A DNA stretch of 6,530 nt from Pirellulales bacterium (GCA_030617125.1 JAUWWA010000108.1:1-6530); one strand, 5' to 3'; positions 1-5,692 are shown, counted from the first letter of the stretch. The notes: generated from the letters alone by a model not told the origin. Made by a program: numbers and translations.

Positions 1-208
1 AGCTGGTGTCCCGACCCGACCAGTAGGGGTGGTGGTTCAACCACTTATCGGTGTCCAGTTCAGTTCCGTTGAATTCGTCGGTATACTCGGGGATCGGCGC
101 CCACGCAACGTGAGAAGGTGGCGCCGCCGAGGCCAAGGGGGACGCTGTCGACAGGTGGAAGGACACCAAAGCCAAGGAAACGATGCGGCGTGCGGCGGGC
201 GCGTTCAT
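1..208 (-). CDS. Secreted glycoside hydrolase, GH16-like (N-terminal fragment, runs off left edge)
   Basis: Only the first 69 residues are inside the window. Residues 1-29 look like a signal peptide: an Arg-Arg pair at 7-8, a hydrophobic stretch around 9-26, and a signal peptidase I-type site after LASA (about residue 28). The mature N-terminus carries EYTDEFNGTELDTDKW (41-56) followed by HPYWSGR (60-66). The D-E-F-N-G-x-x-L-D-x-x-K-W pattern is the typical opening strand of GH16 endo-glycanases (laminarinases, agarases, porphyranases, carrageenases). The W-x-GR that follows recalls the agarase/porphyranase side of the family, but this is a weak hint. The catalytic ExDxxE motif would lie beyond the edge, so activity and substrate cannot be confirmed. 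The start at 208 is supported by AGGAGA at 216-221, 7 bases upstream. It follows the MFS gene by 23 bases and is probably the distal gene of the operon, acting outside the cytoplasm. Confidence 0.75.
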   Translation of the reverse strand, partial: MNAPAARRIVSLALVSFHLSTASPLASAAPPSHVAWAPIPEYTDEFNGTELDTDKWLNHHPYWSGRDTS

Positions 209-215
209 TCCAACT

Positions 216-221
216 TCTCCT
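216..221 (-). promoter_or_regulatory. Ribosome binding site of the GH16-like gene
   Basis: AGGAGA on the minus strand, 7 bases before the ATG at 208, inside the 23-base gap after the MFS stop codon. It fixes the start of the secreted enzyme and shows independent initiation rather than simple read-through coupling. Confidence 0.7.
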
Positions 222-231
222 GTTTCCCGGC

Positions 232-1611
232 TCATTCGGGCAACTCCTTATCCTTGGTTTCGGGCGCAATCAACAGCAGAGCCAGGCCGACCAGGAACAA
301 CAGCGCCATCACCGACGCGGTCCCTCGCAGGCCGAGCAGTCCCGTGAGTTGAGCGCTGATGACGACCGTCACGGCGGAGAGGAGCCGGCCGACGTTGAAG
401 CAGAAGCTGGCGCCGGTGGCCCTAAGCCGAGTCGGAAACAGTTCGGGGAAGTAGATCGCGTAGCCGGCGTGCATGCCCACGACAAAGAACCCCATGATCG
501 GGGCGAGTACGAGAATCTGGGCGTAGGTAGAAGCACAGAAGTACGTGATCGGCACCATGATCAGGGCGCCGATGTGGTAGATGGCGAAGGCGATGCGGCG
601 GTTGGTAAATATGGTGATGGGGGCGAAGGCCAGTAGTCCGATGAAGCCGCCGGTGATGTTCATGAAGAGATAAACAAAGCTGGCCCGACTGCGCGACACT
701 TCTTCGGCGCGACGTTGGATTTCTTCCGGGGGGGCGGTGTCGCCAAGCTCTTGGGTCACTTCTTCCAGGACGCTGACCCTCACCACGTCCCTGGCGAGTT
801 CCGGCACCCATGCGTAGATGATCCAGTAGGTGCCCAACCCGACCGCAGCCAGTCCCATCCCGATGAGGGCGCGACTGCGCCACTGCGGAGTGCCCAACAG
901 CTCCGACAGACTTCCCGCTTTCCGTTTCGATTCCTGCGGGCCTTTGGTCGTGGCGGTCTGCCATTTCTCGGACTCCTTAATGCTTTTCAGCACCCAAATC
1001 ACCAACAGGGCCGGCGCCACGCCGATAAGGAACGCCCATCGCCAGTCGTGATCGCCGGTCAGGACCATGCCCAGCCATGAGCCCAAGGTCGCGCCAAGGA
1101 CGCTGGAGGCGTGAAAGATCCCGCCTGCCATCGTACGCGCTTTTTTGGGGAAGACCTCGGCCACGAGAGAAGCGGCAATGGCCCATTCCCCCGCCACACC
1201 CATGGCCACGAAAAACCGTAACACGACAATGTGCCAAGGGTTGGTGGCGAAGAAGTGGAAGCCAGAGAAGATCGAGTAGGTGAGAATGCTCCAAATCATG
1301 GTCTGGCGCCGGCCGATCCGGTCGCCGAGAACGCCGAAGAACAGCCCGCCGACCGTGCCTCCCAACAGGAACGAAGCGAAGCCCACGTGCCCGAACCAGG
1401 GGACCTTTCTCTGGGCCGCCTCAAGTAGCTCTGGATCGTCGATCTCGCCTATTTCCAGGAGGTCCGTTAAGGCCGGCGTCTTGAACACGGCGAAGATCTG
1501 GCCTTCGAACACGTCGAACGTCCAACCCAGACACGCGATCACCAGCACGATCCATTGATAGCGGGTCACGTCATAGTACCAAGGACGAGAGGGTTGCTCA
1601 TCGGGATTCAT
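232..1611 (-). CDS. MFS transporter, sialate/metabolite:H+ symporter-like
   Basis: A 459-residue major facilitator superfamily permease of the inner membrane with about 12 membrane segments; the length is normal for the superfamily. Residues 93-102 (GVLGDRIGRR) are the MFS loop 2-3 signature. GVAGEWAIAASLVAEVFP (138-155) and PELFPTRLRATG (389-400) resemble the NanT/metabolite:H+ symporter branch rather than the sugar-porter branch. Charged, probably periplasmic insertions follow TM1 (about 44-72) and TM7 (about 271-310), at pseudo-symmetric positions in the two halves. Substrate is unknown; a sugar or sugar acid is a reasonable guess from the kinase upstream and the GH16-like gene downstream. 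The ATG at 1611 is preferred over an in-frame start at 1689: it has AAAGGA 9 bases upstream, gives a normal N-terminus (MNPDEQPSRPWYYDV), and forms an ATGA overlap with the small ORF before it. The longer version adds 26 unlikely polar residues. Confidence 0.93.
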   Translation of the reverse strand: MNPDEQPSRPWYYDVTRYQWIVLVIACLGWTFDVFEGQIFAVFKTPALTDLLEIGEIDDPELLEAAQRKVPWFGHVGFASFLLGGTVGGLFFGVLGDRIGRRQTMIWSILTYSIFSGFHFFATNPWHIVVLRFFVAMGVAGEWAIAASLVAEVFPKKARTMAGGIFHASSVLGATLGSWLGMVLTGDHDWRWAFLIGVAPALLVIWVLKSIKESEKWQTATTKGPQESKRKAGSLSELLGTPQWRSRALIGMGLAAVGLGTYWIIYAWVPELARDVVRVSVLEEVTQELGDTAPPEEIQRRAEEVSRSRASFVYLFMNITGGFIGLLAFAPITIFTNRRIAFAIYHIGALIMVPITYFCASTYAQILVLAPIMGFFVVGMHAGYAIYFPELFPTRLRATGASFCFNVGRLLSAVTVVISAQLTGLLGLRGTASVMALLFLVGLALLLIAPETKDKELPE

Positions 1612-1781
1612 TGTGGAAAGTCCTTTCTTTCTTGGAGCGCGGGCACAGGACGTTCGACGTACGTCAGTATGGCCAGCCCCACCGGCCATACTTGCACGGC
1701 CGCCCGAAGCACCAGCGTGAAGGCCGCCATGTTGAGGACCGTCAGGGTCGCAAAAGCGACACCCTGCAAAGTTGTATCCAT
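1608..1781 (-). CDS. Small hydrophobic protein, 57 residues, between kinase and MFS genes
   Basis: A short ORF that fills the gap between the kinase and the second MFS gene almost exactly. Its ATG (1779-1781) comes one base after the kinase TGA, and its own TGA (1608-1610) overlaps the transporter ATG as ATGA. The protein begins MDTTLQGVAFATLTVLN. Residues 8-25 are hydrophobic and could be one membrane segment; R26 follows, then a second weakly hydrophobic stretch (31-40) and a charged tail (43-57, with E43, R44, E51, R52, K53, D54). About two thirds of codons end in G or C, in keeping with the GC-rich surroundings. There is no clear Shine-Dalgarno, so translation would depend on coupling to the kinase. 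I do not recognise a family. It may be a small accessory subunit of the transporter, or a leader-like ORF that aids its translation; a chance ORF is still possible. Confidence 0.5.
   Translation of the reverse strand: MDTTLQGVAFATLTVLNMAAFTLVLRAAVQVWPVGLAILTYVERPVPALQERKDFPQ
1621..1626 (-). promoter_or_regulatory. Ribosome binding site deciding the MFS start at 1611
   Basis: AAAGGA on the minus strand, 9 bases before the ATG at 1611. It lies within the 3' end of the preceding small ORF, so ribosomes finishing that ORF would pass over it; initiation of the transporter may be coupled to that translation. Confidence 0.55.
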
Positions 1782-1782
1782 T

Positions 1783-2685
1783 TCAGCAGGCTTGATTGTT
1801 CTCGATCATGTTCCTGATTTCCTGGTCGTACTCCGGAATAGCCCCGCGCTGCGATGCGACGAAGGCGCCCAGCCGGTTGGCGAATTCCGTCGCTTGTTCC
1901 AAGGATTCGCCCGAACACAACCCGGCAAGGAAGCCCGCGGCAAAGGCGTCGCCGGCGCCCACGGCATCGGCCACCTTCACCGATACACCGGGAAACTCCG
2001 TCACCCCGTTGTGGCTCACCAGCAAGCAACCTTTTGCGCCGCGGGTAACCAACACCGTGGCAATCCCGTAGTCGTCCCGAACTCGCCGGGCAAAATCCTC
2101 CTGCGACAGCGACTTCTCAAACAGCATTTCCGAAAGCACACGGGTCTCTTCGTCGTTGAGCTTCAGGATGGTCGTATGCTCGAGGCTCTTCTGAACGATT
2201 TCACGCGAGTAATAGTGCAATCGCAGATTAACGTCGTAAAGGACGTGCGCGTCGTTCAGTCGTTCGAGGACATTATAGAGGGACCGCCGAGCAACCGGGC
2301 GGCGCTGCTCGATCGTCCCAAAGCAGAAGGCCGCAAATCCCTCCCCGGCGACGGCGTCCGCCAGCGCTTCGTCCACCCGGATACAGTCGTAACTGACGTT
2401 GTCCTTAACGTCGTAACTGGGTTGCCCCGTCTCGGACAAAGACACCACGACGGTGGCGGTGGGATGTTCCGAGTCGAATTGCACGTAGTCCTGTTGCACA
2501 CCCAGCCGTTCCATTTCCGCCAGACTCCGCCGGCCGAAGTCGTCTCGGCCAAGACACGTCAGCATGTAGGACGGGACGCCGCACTTGGCCAGATGCGCCG
2601 CCACGTTAAACGGCGCCCCTCCAATATATGGAATGCCCTCAATAATGTCCCAGAGAATTGCCCCGAACGACAGTACTCTGCTCAT
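1783..2685 (-). CDS. PfkB-family carbohydrate kinase, fructokinase-like
   Basis: A 300-residue cytoplasmic sugar kinase of the ribokinase/PfkB family, normal in length. The first signature is at 22-36 (GGAPFNVAAHLAKCG), and the ATP-site/anion-hole signature DAVGAGDAFAAGF is at 240-252, with D246 as the expected catalytic base. YDVNLR (150-155) and KLNDEE (175-180) are further family landmarks. GAILWD near the N-terminus, HPTATVVVSL (74-83) and the DNVSYD segment (95-100) resemble bacterial fructokinases more than ribokinase, 2-keto-3-deoxygluconate kinase or adenosine kinase. The likely reaction is ATP-dependent phosphorylation of fructose or a similar ketohexose to the 6-phosphate. That product is the substrate/product of the PHI encoded just upstream, which makes the pairing biochemically sensible. 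The start is supported by GGAGGAG (2695-2701) 9 bases upstream. The gene lies 34 bases after the PHI stop codon. The exact sugar is inferred. Confidence 0.93.
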   Translation of the reverse strand: MSRVLSFGAILWDIIEGIPYIGGAPFNVAAHLAKCGVPSYMLTCLGRDDFGRRSLAEMERLGVQQDYVQFDSEHPTATVVVSLSETGQPSYDVKDNVSYDCIRVDEALADAVAGEGFAAFCFGTIEQRRPVARRSLYNVLERLNDAHVLYDVNLRLHYYSREIVQKSLEHTTILKLNDEETRVLSEMLFEKSLSQEDFARRVRDDYGIATVLVTRGAKGCLLVSHNGVTEFPGVSVKVADAVGAGDAFAAGFLAGLCSGESLEQATEFANRLGAFVASQRGAIPEYDQEIRNMIENNQAC

Positions 2686-2694
2686 GGAATCGTG

Positions 2695-2701
2695 CTCCTC
2701 C
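2695..2701 (-). promoter_or_regulatory. Strong ribosome binding site of the sugar kinase
   Basis: GGAGGAG on the minus strand, 9 bases before the kinase ATG at 2685. It is the closest match to an anti-SD complement among the operon genes. It sits in the 34-base PHI-kinase gap, in which I see no terminator or promoter. Confidence 0.65.
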
Positions 2702-2719
2702 GGCTTTCGTACACATCCA

Positions 2720-3286
2720 CTATTCCAGGTTTGCGTGACGGGTGAACATCTCTTCCGAGGTGACCTCGTGCTTGCGCATCAGGGCAAGAATCATAGCGTC
2801 GCAAATCAGAAAAAGCGACTGCTCGAACAGCGAACCCATGGGTTGCGCCGAATCGACTGTGTCGGCGGCGTCTCCTGCTTTTGGCGAAGGGGCCGGGATG
2901 CGAACGAGCACGTCGGCGATGCGGCCGATGGGAGAGTCCGGCACGATGGTCAGCAGCATGACGGAGGCGCCGGCTGCCCGGGCGCGGCCGGCCATGGCCC
3001 GAAGACTGTCGGTGCTGCCGGATCCTGAGCCGATCACCAGCAGATCGCGTTGTGCGATCGCCGGCGTGGTCACGTCGCCCACCACGTGGACCGTTTTACC
3101 CAGGTGCATCAAACGCATCGCGAAGGCCCGCATGGCCAGTCCGCTGCGCCCCGCTCCGGCGACGAACAGTCGTTGCGCCTTGTCGATCACGTCCACCGCC
3201 GCATCCACTTGCGCCGGCAAGACGGCCCGAAGGCACTGATCGATTTCGCGAACGATCAACGGGATAATTTCCTGTGGTGATTGCAT
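2720..3286 (-). CDS. hxlB: 6-phospho-3-hexuloisomerase (PHI)
   Basis: A 188-residue single SIS-domain protein, the usual length of PHI. It interconverts D-arabino-3-hexulose 6-phosphate and fructose 6-phosphate, the second step of the ribulose monophosphate pathway, in the cytoplasm. The phosphosugar-binding Rossmann-like core shows FVAGAGRSG (41-49), FAMRLMHLG (55-63), TTPAI (73-77) and GSGSGST (86-92). The C-terminal landmarks AQPMGSLFEQ (147-156) and RHANLE (183-188) are characteristic of PHI rather than other SIS proteins such as GutQ/KdsD or GmhA. A short acidic, Ala-rich insert (about 134-146) precedes the QPMGSLFEQ motif. The start codon lies 31 bases inside the HPS gene, which implies translational coupling and coordinated amounts of the two enzymes; only a weak CAGG is seen upstream. 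Identification is firm at family level; the physiological direction of the reaction is not shown by sequence. Confidence 0.93.
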   Translation of the reverse strand: MQSPQEIIPLIVREIDQCLRAVLPAQVDAAVDVIDKAQRLFVAGAGRSGLAMRAFAMRLMHLGKTVHVVGDVTTPAIAQRDLLVIGSGSGSTDSLRAMAGRARAAGASVMLLTIVPDSPIGRIADVLVRIPAPSPKAGDAADTVDSAQPMGSLFEQSLFLICDAMILALMRKHEVTSEEMFTRHANLE

Positions 3287-3936
3287 GCGTAAGCCTGTCG
3301 GATACGGTTTTTGATGTCAGCGGCGAGCCGACCGGGGGTGGGATGGTTCGCAAGGGAACTTCCGAAAACCAGGATGTCCGCGCCGGCGCCTACCGCTTGA
3401 TCGACGTTCTCCAATGTCAGTCCCCCGGCCACGGCAAGACGGCAGGTTACCGCCTTGCGCACGCTATGCAGCGTCGCCATCGGGTCCGTGCCGCTGCCTT
3501 GCACGTCGTGCGCCGTATGGACGCAGACGATTTGAACCCCCAGGATTTGAAGTTCCCGTGCTCTGCCGGCGGCATCCGGCACGTTGATCAGGTCGGCCAT
3601 GATTTGTCGTCCATGCTTATCGGCGGCTTCCAACGCTCCGCCGATCGTCTTGTCATCGGCCAAGGCAAGCACGGTGACGATGTCGGCGCCGCGTCGGAAA
3701 GCGCTTTCGGCCTCCAAACGCCCGGCGTCCATGATCTTCAGGTCGGCCAGATATTGCTTGTCGGGGAATGCGCGCTTGAGAACCTCCAGAGCATGCAACC
3801 CTTCCTCGATGATCAACGGAGTGCCGACTTCGGCGATGTCGTAATGAGGATGCACCGCCTCGACAAGCTTCACGGCGGTGTGCAAATCGGTCGCATCGAC
3901 CGCCAACTGCAATCGTGGAAGCTTTTCGTTACTCAT
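3256..3936 (-). CDS. hxlA: 3-hexulose-6-phosphate synthase (HPS)
   Basis: A 226-residue TIM-barrel enzyme of the orotidine-5'-phosphate decarboxylase suprafamily. HPS performs the Mg-dependent aldol condensation of formaldehyde with ribulose 5-phosphate to 3-hexulose 6-phosphate, and the reverse. Landmarks: LQLAVD (9-14), EVGTPLI (36-42), ADLKIMDAG (64-72, the D-x-K-x-x-D active-site motif), GADIVTVL (83-90), CVHTAHD (138-144) and AVAGG (168-172). The motif context is close to HxlA of Bacillus. The sister enzyme 3-keto-L-gulonate-6-phosphate decarboxylase (UlaD/SgbH) is the main alternative; the PHI gene that overlaps by 31 bases argues strongly for HPS. The last dozen residues (YACNHHRKLSR) are encoded in the overlap and extend beyond the usual barrel end. 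I chose the ATG at 3936, 21 bases after the transporter stop; a TTG at 3951 would add five residues. Neither has a clear Shine-Dalgarno. Confidence 0.92.
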   Translation of the reverse strand: MSNEKLPRLQLAVDATDLHTAVKLVEAVHPHYDIAEVGTPLIIEEGLHALEVLKRAFPDKQYLADLKIMDAGRLEAESAFRRGADIVTVLALADDKTIGGALEAADKHGRQIMADLINVPDAAGRARELQILGVQIVCVHTAHDVQGSGTDPMATLHSVRKAVTCRLAVAGGLTLENVDQAVGAGADILVFGSSLANHPTPGRLAADIKNRIRQAYACNHHRKLSR

Positions 3937-3957
3937 CGCAGCGTGTCGCAATAACGG

Positions 3958-5445
3958 TTACTCGATCCCCAGGCGTTTTTGGATCTGCTCCAGCGGCACG
4001 CCCTTGGTCTCCGGCATGATCAACAACACCCACAGCAACTGGAGGACCATCATTGCGCCGTAAAAAGCGAAGATGTGCCCGCCTGATCGGGCGGCGATCA
4101 TCGGGAAGGTCCAGGAAATCAACGCCGCCATAACCCAGTGTGTGAAACAGCCAAGCGCCTGACCGCGTGCACGGACGCGATTGGGAAAGATCTCGCTGAT
4201 GAACACCAAGATCACTGCGCCCTGGCCGAAGGCGTGCGACGCGATAAACACCAGCAGGCTGATCAATACAATCGCGCTGCCGAGGTGCGCAGCGGCGGAC
4301 GCACCTGCGAGGGCTGATTCGGCGGCGGCAACGGCCGTCGCGTCCACGACAGCGGCGACCTTGGTCTCAGCAAGGGCTTTCGCAGCACGCATCGCGGCCT
4401 GGAACTTCTCCTGGTACAAGTAGAACGCGCAAGCGGTCGAGCCCAGGCTGAGGATGTAGCCGATCGAGCCGACCAGCATCAACTTCCGCCGACCGAAGTG
4501 GTCGATGATCAGCAACGCCGCCATGGTGAACACCAGGTTGGTGAAGCCGACAGCCACGGCGCTCAGCAGCGCCGTGTCCTTCCCCGCGCCTGCCATTTCG
4601 AAAATAAAGGGCGTGTAGTATATCAGCGCGTTGATGCCCGAGAGCTGATTGAACGCGGCGATGGCCACCGCCAGCAGGATCGGCTGAAGGTAGACCCTGC
4701 GGAACAGCGGCTCCCTCAAGCTGTGGTGCGCCGGATCGAGCGAGGCCCGGATCTCCTCAATCTCGGCCTGGACATCGCCGGTATCGGTGCCGAGCCTTCC
4801 AAGCACCACACGCGCTTCATCGACACGGTCCTGCAACACCAGCCAGCGGGGGCTCCGGGGGATCAAGAACAGCAGGAGGAAGAACGCCGCCGCCGGGAAC
4901 GCCTCCACGCCGAACATCCACCGCCACTCGGCCTCACCGGACAGGAACTGAGCAATCAAGTAATTGGAGAAGTACGCCAGCAGGATACCGAAAACAATGT
5001 TGAACTGGGTGATGGCCACCAAACGTCCGCGATACCTCGCCGGCGAAATCTCGGCAATATACATCGGCGAGACCACCGACGCCCCGCCCACGCCAAGACC
5101 GCCAAGGAAGCGAAAGAACAAGAACGAGCCCCAGTTCCAGGCCAAGGCACTGCCCACCGCGGAGACGGTATAGAGCACGCCGATGCCGATCAGCGCGGTG
5201 CGCCGCCCCAACGTGTCTGCCGGCCGACCGGCCACGATTGCGCCGACGATCGTGCCGATCAGTGCGCTGGCCACGGTAAACCCGTACCAGAAAGAGCCGG
5301 ACAGACCGAGCCAGTCGTCCGCCGGCGCCAAGCGAAAGGCCTCCTCCAGCCCCGTTTTCGTTCCCGAGATCACCGCGGTGTCGAAGCCGAACAGCAGCCC
5401 GCCCAGGGCCGCGATAATCGTGGCGCTGATCAAGGTCAGTCTCAT
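3958..5445 (-). CDS. Sugar porter-family MFS transporter (sugar:H+ symporter-like)
   Basis: A 495-residue inner-membrane sugar porter (XylE/AraE/GLUT-type MFS), first gene of the operon. Diagnostic motifs are GGLLFGFDTAVISG (15-28), GRPADTLGRR (73-82), YIAEISPARYRGR (129-141), IPRSPRWL (195-202), NQLSGINALIYY (266-277), DHFGRR (315-320), SEIFPNRVRARG (417-428) and PETKG (478-482). Q147, Q267 and N272 fall where XylE-type porters bind sugar hydroxyls; the first Gln of the usual QQ pair is N266. The length exceeds many bacterial homologues because of an Ala-rich insert (about 343-388) between TM9 and TM10, probably periplasmic. Substrate is likely a hexose or pentose but cannot be fixed from sequence. 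The ATG at 5445 is preferred to the ATG at 5451 because AGGAGA at 5452-5457 is 6 bases from the former and abuts the latter. A promoter lies at 5495-5523. Confidence 0.93.
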   Translation of the reverse strand: MRLTLISATIIAALGGLLFGFDTAVISGTKTGLEEAFRLAPADDWLGLSGSFWYGFTVASALIGTIVGAIVAGRPADTLGRRTALIGIGVLYTVSAVGSALAWNWGSFLFFRFLGGLGVGGASVVSPMYIAEISPARYRGRLVAITQFNIVFGILLAYFSNYLIAQFLSGEAEWRWMFGVEAFPAAAFFLLLFLIPRSPRWLVLQDRVDEARVVLGRLGTDTGDVQAEIEEIRASLDPAHHSLREPLFRRVYLQPILLAVAIAAFNQLSGINALIYYTPFIFEMAGAGKDTALLSAVAVGFTNLVFTMAALLIIDHFGRRKLMLVGSIGYILSLGSTACAFYLYQEKFQAAMRAAKALAETKVAAVVDATAVAAAESALAGASAAAHLGSAIVLISLLVFIASHAFGQGAVILVFISEIFPNRVRARGQALGCFTHWVMAALISWTFPMIAARSGGHIFAFYGAMMVLQLLWVLLIMPETKGVPLEQIQKRLGIE

Positions 5446-5451
5446 GCCCAT

Positions 5452-5457
5452 TCTCCT
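5452..5457 (-). promoter_or_regulatory. Ribosome binding site deciding the sugar porter start at 5445
   Basis: AGGAGA on the minus strand directly abuts an ATG at 5451, too close for use, but is 6 bases from the in-frame ATG at 5445. This favours the start MRLTLISATI over a version two residues longer. Confidence 0.65.
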
Positions 5458-5494
5458 GTAGCTGCCGCACCACCCGACACAGGTGAGTATCCTG

Positions 5495-5523
5495 AATCTA
5501 GAATTCCGTGGGACTTACGTCAA
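5495..5523 (-). promoter_or_regulatory. Sigma70-like promoter of the sugar porter-HPS-PHI-kinase operon
   Basis: On the minus strand, TTGACG (5518-5523, 5 of 6 matches to the -35 consensus) and TAGATT (5495-5500, 4 of 6 to the -10 consensus) are separated by exactly 17 bases. Transcription would begin near 5488, giving a leader of about 43 bases before the sugar porter ATG. No comparable promoter is evident in the short gaps downstream, in keeping with one transcript for the seven genes. Prediction from sequence only. Confidence 0.55.
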
Positions 5524-5533
5524 GCTCCCCCAA

Positions 5534-5568
5534 TCGCAACCTCGTCGCAAACACTCTCTGATTTGCGA
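5534..5568. promoter_or_regulatory. Candidate operator/activator site: three TCGCAA half-sites
   Basis: TCGCAAA (5545-5551) and TTTGCGA (5562-5568) form an inverted repeat with a 10-base spacer. A further TCGCAA (5534-5539) lies exactly 11 bases, about one helical turn, from the middle copy. The group ends 10 bases upstream of the -35 box, with the inverted repeat centred near -69 from the predicted start, a position more typical of an activator than a repressor. The same 7-mer also occurs by chance inside genes (1748 and 2799), so the arrangement rather than the word is the evidence. The cognate regulator is not in the window. Confidence 0.35.
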
Positions 5569-5586
5569 GTAATGTACGTGGCGCGT

Positions 5587-5604
5587 AACCGTTCACGGTT
5601 TTTT
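5587..5604 (+). terminator. Weak terminator-like hairpin with T-tract, plus-strand orientation
   Basis: Read on the plus strand, AACCG (5587-5591), loop TTCA and CGGTT (5596-5600) form a 5-bp stem running into six Ts (5599-5604). The orientation would stop plus-strand transcripts, yet no plus-strand gene is supported here. It may block antisense transcription towards the right-edge gene, or be fortuitous. Confidence 0.2.
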
Positions 5605-5610
5605 CAGGGC

Positions 5611-5629
5611 TCTCGGGACCTTCCCGAGA
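5611..5629 (-). terminator. Perfect 8-bp hairpin downstream of the right-edge gene
   Basis: TCTCGGGA (5611-5618) and TCCCGAGA (5622-5629) are perfect complements around a 3-base loop. It lies about 80 bases after the stop codon of the right-edge gene and upstream of the operon promoter, the expected place for transcript ending. No T-tract follows on the minus strand (GCCCTGAAAAAACC instead), so it is not a canonical intrinsic terminator; it could be a 3'-end stabilising hairpin or a site for a dimeric protein. Confidence 0.35.
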
Positions 5630-5680
5630 AAGATTACCATGCACTCATTGTGTTGTGGAGATTGTGAGCGGCCGCCGACC

Positions 5681-5692
5681 GAACGATCGTTC
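5681..5692. repeat. 12-bp perfect palindrome GAACGATCGTTC
   Basis: A self-complementary 12-mer starting 27 bases upstream (in window coordinates) of the stop codon end of the right-edge gene, so just beyond that gene in the direction of transcription. It could be a dimer binding site, but it is far (about 190 bases) from the operon promoter's start point and may be chance. The rest of 5446-5707 holds no gene I can support. Confidence 0.25.

Noticed and set aside
1612..1689. Upstream in-frame start adding 26 residues to the second MFS protein
   Set aside because: The added segment is polar and unlike MFS N-termini, and the ATG at 1611 has a ribosome site and forms an ATGA junction with the small ORF.
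1555..2745. A 396-codon plus-strand open frame opposite the kinase, the small ORF and parts of the MFS and PHI genes
   Set aside because: It spans four better-supported minus-strand genes and their junctions, has no recognisable motif and is the kind of antisense open frame common in GC-rich DNA.
3256..3936. 3-keto-L-gulonate-6-phosphate decarboxylase (UlaD-type) instead of HPS
   Set aside because: Same fold and DxKxxD motif, but the sequence context (EVGTPLI, ADLKIMDAG) and the overlapping PHI gene fit HPS; no ula-type epimerases are nearby.
3937..3951. TTG start at 3951 for HPS
   Set aside because: It would add RHAA-type residues with no ribosome site; the ATG at 3936 gives the usual short lead into the first strand LQLAVD. 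Not excluded.
4498..5667. A 389-codon plus-strand open frame opposite the sugar porter and the promoter region
   Set aside because: Low-complexity Gln/Arg/Glu/His-rich translation, antisense to a protein with complete sugar porter motifs; a shadow frame.
5669..5676. GCGGCCGC palindrome near the end of the right-edge gene
   Set aside because: An 8-bp GC-only palindrome is expected by chance in GC-rich DNA and no context supports a function.
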